64,000 bases of DNA from NCBI GenBank assembly GCA_014653985.1, contig JACWDT010000001.1, forward strand, positions 408,146-472,145, given 5' to 3'. Numbering within the stretch: the stretch's first letter is position 1; each line of letters starts with the position of its first letter. The DNA comes from Pelagibacterales bacterium SAG-MED22 (GTDB lineage: Bacteria > Pseudomonadota > Alphaproteobacteria > Pelagibacterales > Pelagibacteraceae). The translations under genes were made by a program, and so were the position numbers. Shown here in pieces: positions 62,824-64,000 of the stretch. A model generated the notes under the pieces. That model did no database searches. It saw only the letters and a program-made list of their open reading frames with translations, and was not told the origin of the DNA.

Positions 62824-64000
62824 ATGCTAGAAAAAAGAAATTTTTATATTAATGGTTCATGGGTTGCTCCAAAAAAATCTAGTGATATTCAAGTTATTAA
62901 TCCGGCAACAGAAAAAGCTTGTGCAGTAATTTCCCTTGGTAGTAAAGATGATGTTAATGATGCAGTGCTGTCTGCTAAAGAAGCATTTAAAACTTGGGGA
63001 TATTCAACTAGAGAAGATAGAATTGCGCTATTAGAAACATTTTACACTTTATATAAGAAAAGGTGGAATGATATAACAGATGCTATTATTAAAGAAATGG
63101 GGGCACCCAGAGATTTTGCATCAAAACTTCAAACAGGAACCGGCGCAAGTCATACTAAATCTTTTATAAGATATCTAAAAGAGTTCGAATTTGAAAAACC
63201 ATTAGGGGAGCATGCAAAAAATCAAAGATTGATATATGAGCCAAAAGGAGTTTGTGCTTTAATTACTCCTTGGAACTGGCCAATGAACCAAGTCACTCTA
63301 AAGGTAATCCCCGCTTTAGCATCTGGTTGTACTATGATTTTAAAACCATCAGAACTAGCGCCGCTTTCAGCTATGATACTCGCAGAACTAATTGATGAAG
63401 CAAAATTTCCAAAAGGGGTGTTTAACTTAGTAAATGGCGATGGAGCTACAACTGGCGATGCTTTAACAAGTCATCCAGATGTTAATATGATCTCATTTAC
63501 GGGATCTACTAGAGCAGGTGCATTGATATCTCAAAATGCCGCTAAAGACTTTAAAAGAGTTAGTTTAGAACTAGGGGGCAAGGGAGCAAATATTATCTTT
63601 AAAGATGCAGATCCTGAAGCCATTGAAAGAGGAGCTTTAAGATGTTTTAGAAATTCAGGTCAATCTTGTAATGCTCCAACAAGAATGTTGGTTGAAAAAT
63701 CTATGTATGGTGAAGCAATAGAAAGACTAAAAAAATATACAAATGAATTTAAAGTGGATGATCCAAAAAAAGAAGGCGAACATATAGGCCCTGTAATTTC
63801 TGAAACTCAATATAATAAAATTCAAACATTAATTCAAAAAGGAATAGACGAGGGTGCAAAACTAGTCGCTGGAGGCCCCGGAAAACCAGAAGGTATGAAT
63901 GATGGTTATTATGTAAAACCTACTTTTTTTAATAAATCTGTAGCACCTATTTCAATTTGTTTTATTGCTTCATCGATACTAAATGGATTACAGGCTATAT
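62824..64000 (+). CDS. Aldehyde dehydrogenase, interrupted by an inverted junction
   Basis: An ALDH-superfamily enzyme, authentic to about residue 369. Catalytic Glu249 (SLELGGKGA) and Cys282 (NSGQSCNAPTR), and ITPWNWPMNQ of the oxyanion site are visible. It resembles ALDHs acting on aminoaldehydes or semialdehydes, which fits the ureohydrolase 20 bp upstream. From about 63918-63930 the sequence stops being ALDH: the expected segment with the EEIFGP motif is missing and the frame runs into the reverse complement of the ureohydrolase gene. The C-terminal quarter is thus absent from this window. Confidence 0.85.
   Translation, partial: MLEKRNFYINGSWVAPKKSSDIQVINPATEKACAVISLGSKDDVNDAVLSAKEAFKTWGYSTREDRIALLETFYTLYKKRWNDITDAIIKEMGAPRDFASKLQTGTGASHTKSFIRYLKEFEFEKPLGEHAKNQRLIYEPKGVCALITPWNWPMNQVTLKVIPALASGCTMILKPSELAPLSAMILAELIDEAKFPKGVFNLVNGDGATTGDALTSHPDVNMISFTGSTRAGALISQNAAKDFKRVSLELGGKGANIIFKDADPEAIERGALRCFRNSGQSCNAPTRMLVEKSMYGEAIERLKKYTNEFKVDDPKKEGEHIGPVISETQYNKIQTLIQKGIDEGAKLVAGGPGKPEGMNDGYYVKPTFFNKSVAPISICFIASSILNGLQAI
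63918..64000 (-). repeat. Inverted 83-bp copy of the ureohydrolase gene at the window edge
   Basis: The reverse complement of 63918-64000 equals 62127-62209 exactly and stops matching just left of 63918. The first dozen bases (a short ACCTAC plus T-run) also fit the ALDH frame, so the switch occurred in microhomology. Likely an amplification chimera; true inverted duplication is the alternative. Confidence 0.93.

Overview
The window is chromosomal DNA of a SAR11-clade alphaproteobacterium (Pelagibacterales, 'Candidatus Pelagibacter'-like). The case rests on very low GC, lysine- and asparagine-rich proteins, intergenic gaps of a few bases or start/stop overlaps, almost no regulators, many ABC-type uptake systems, and a two-piece (permuted) alphaproteobacterial tmRNA gene. 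I saw no rRNA, tRNA, CRISPR array, transposase, integrase or restriction system.

Layout. 1-9.5 kb holds housekeeping genes: the 3' end of dxs, aroC, pdxH, a long-chain polyprenyl diphosphate synthase, a SohB/SppA-type peptidase, glyQ-glyS and ppdK. 9.5-10.54 kb is a small accessory spot. A minus-strand two-piece tmRNA (tag ANESYALAA) has its 3'-terminal 25 bases repeated about 750 bp away, next to ppdK, and a short repeat-bearing lipoprotein gene lies between the copies. This looks like the relic of an element integrated at ssrA. 10.6-16.9 kb holds thyX, an Mrp ATPase, hflK-hflC-DUF2065-degP and miaA. 16.9-22 kb holds branched-chain amino acid synthesis (ilvB, ilvH, ilvC, leuA), and 22-27.4 kb the rod-shape operon (mreBCD, mrdA, rodA). 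27.5-31.8 kb is a tight five-gene operon: FAD amino-acid dehydrogenase-like, DMT exporter, 2-hydroxyacid dehydrogenase, histone-deacetylase-like amidohydrolase and msrB. 31.8-33.1 kb holds grx, a DUF2805-type protein and a LysE-type exporter preceded by a strong inverted repeat.

33.2-46 kb is a transport region: a full branched-chain-type ABC importer (binding protein, terminator, then H-M-G-F), AzlC/AzlD exporters, a GlaH/CsiD-type glutarate hydroxylase, a ProC-like reductase, a second importer in the order G-F-H-M, a 22-codon membrane peptide gene, a bidirectional terminator and a convergent second binding protein. 46-51.6 kb (minus strand) is catabolic: a luciferase-like monooxygenase, an AA_synth-family protein, an alpha/beta hydrolase and an aldehyde dehydrogenase, then a thioesterase and a DMT transporter. 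51.7-64 kb holds an EutA-like/DoeA-like pair, a PotABCD-type importer, a FadN-like beta-oxidation fusion enzyme, a cyclophilin, an exported HExxH protein, an agmatinase-family ureohydrolase and a second aldehyde dehydrogenase. Importer, ureohydrolase and aldehyde dehydrogenase together suggest catabolism of polyamine or guanidino compounds for carbon and nitrogen.

The last 83 bases are an exact inverted copy of an internal part of the ureohydrolase gene, fused in the middle of the aldehyde dehydrogenase. That is the classic form of a multiple-displacement-amplification chimera, so the right edge should not be trusted. The best candidates for undescribed biology are the monooxygenase-AA_synth-hydrolase-dehydrogenase operon, the ssrA-linked islet, and the use of strong terminators between binding-protein genes and their permease genes.
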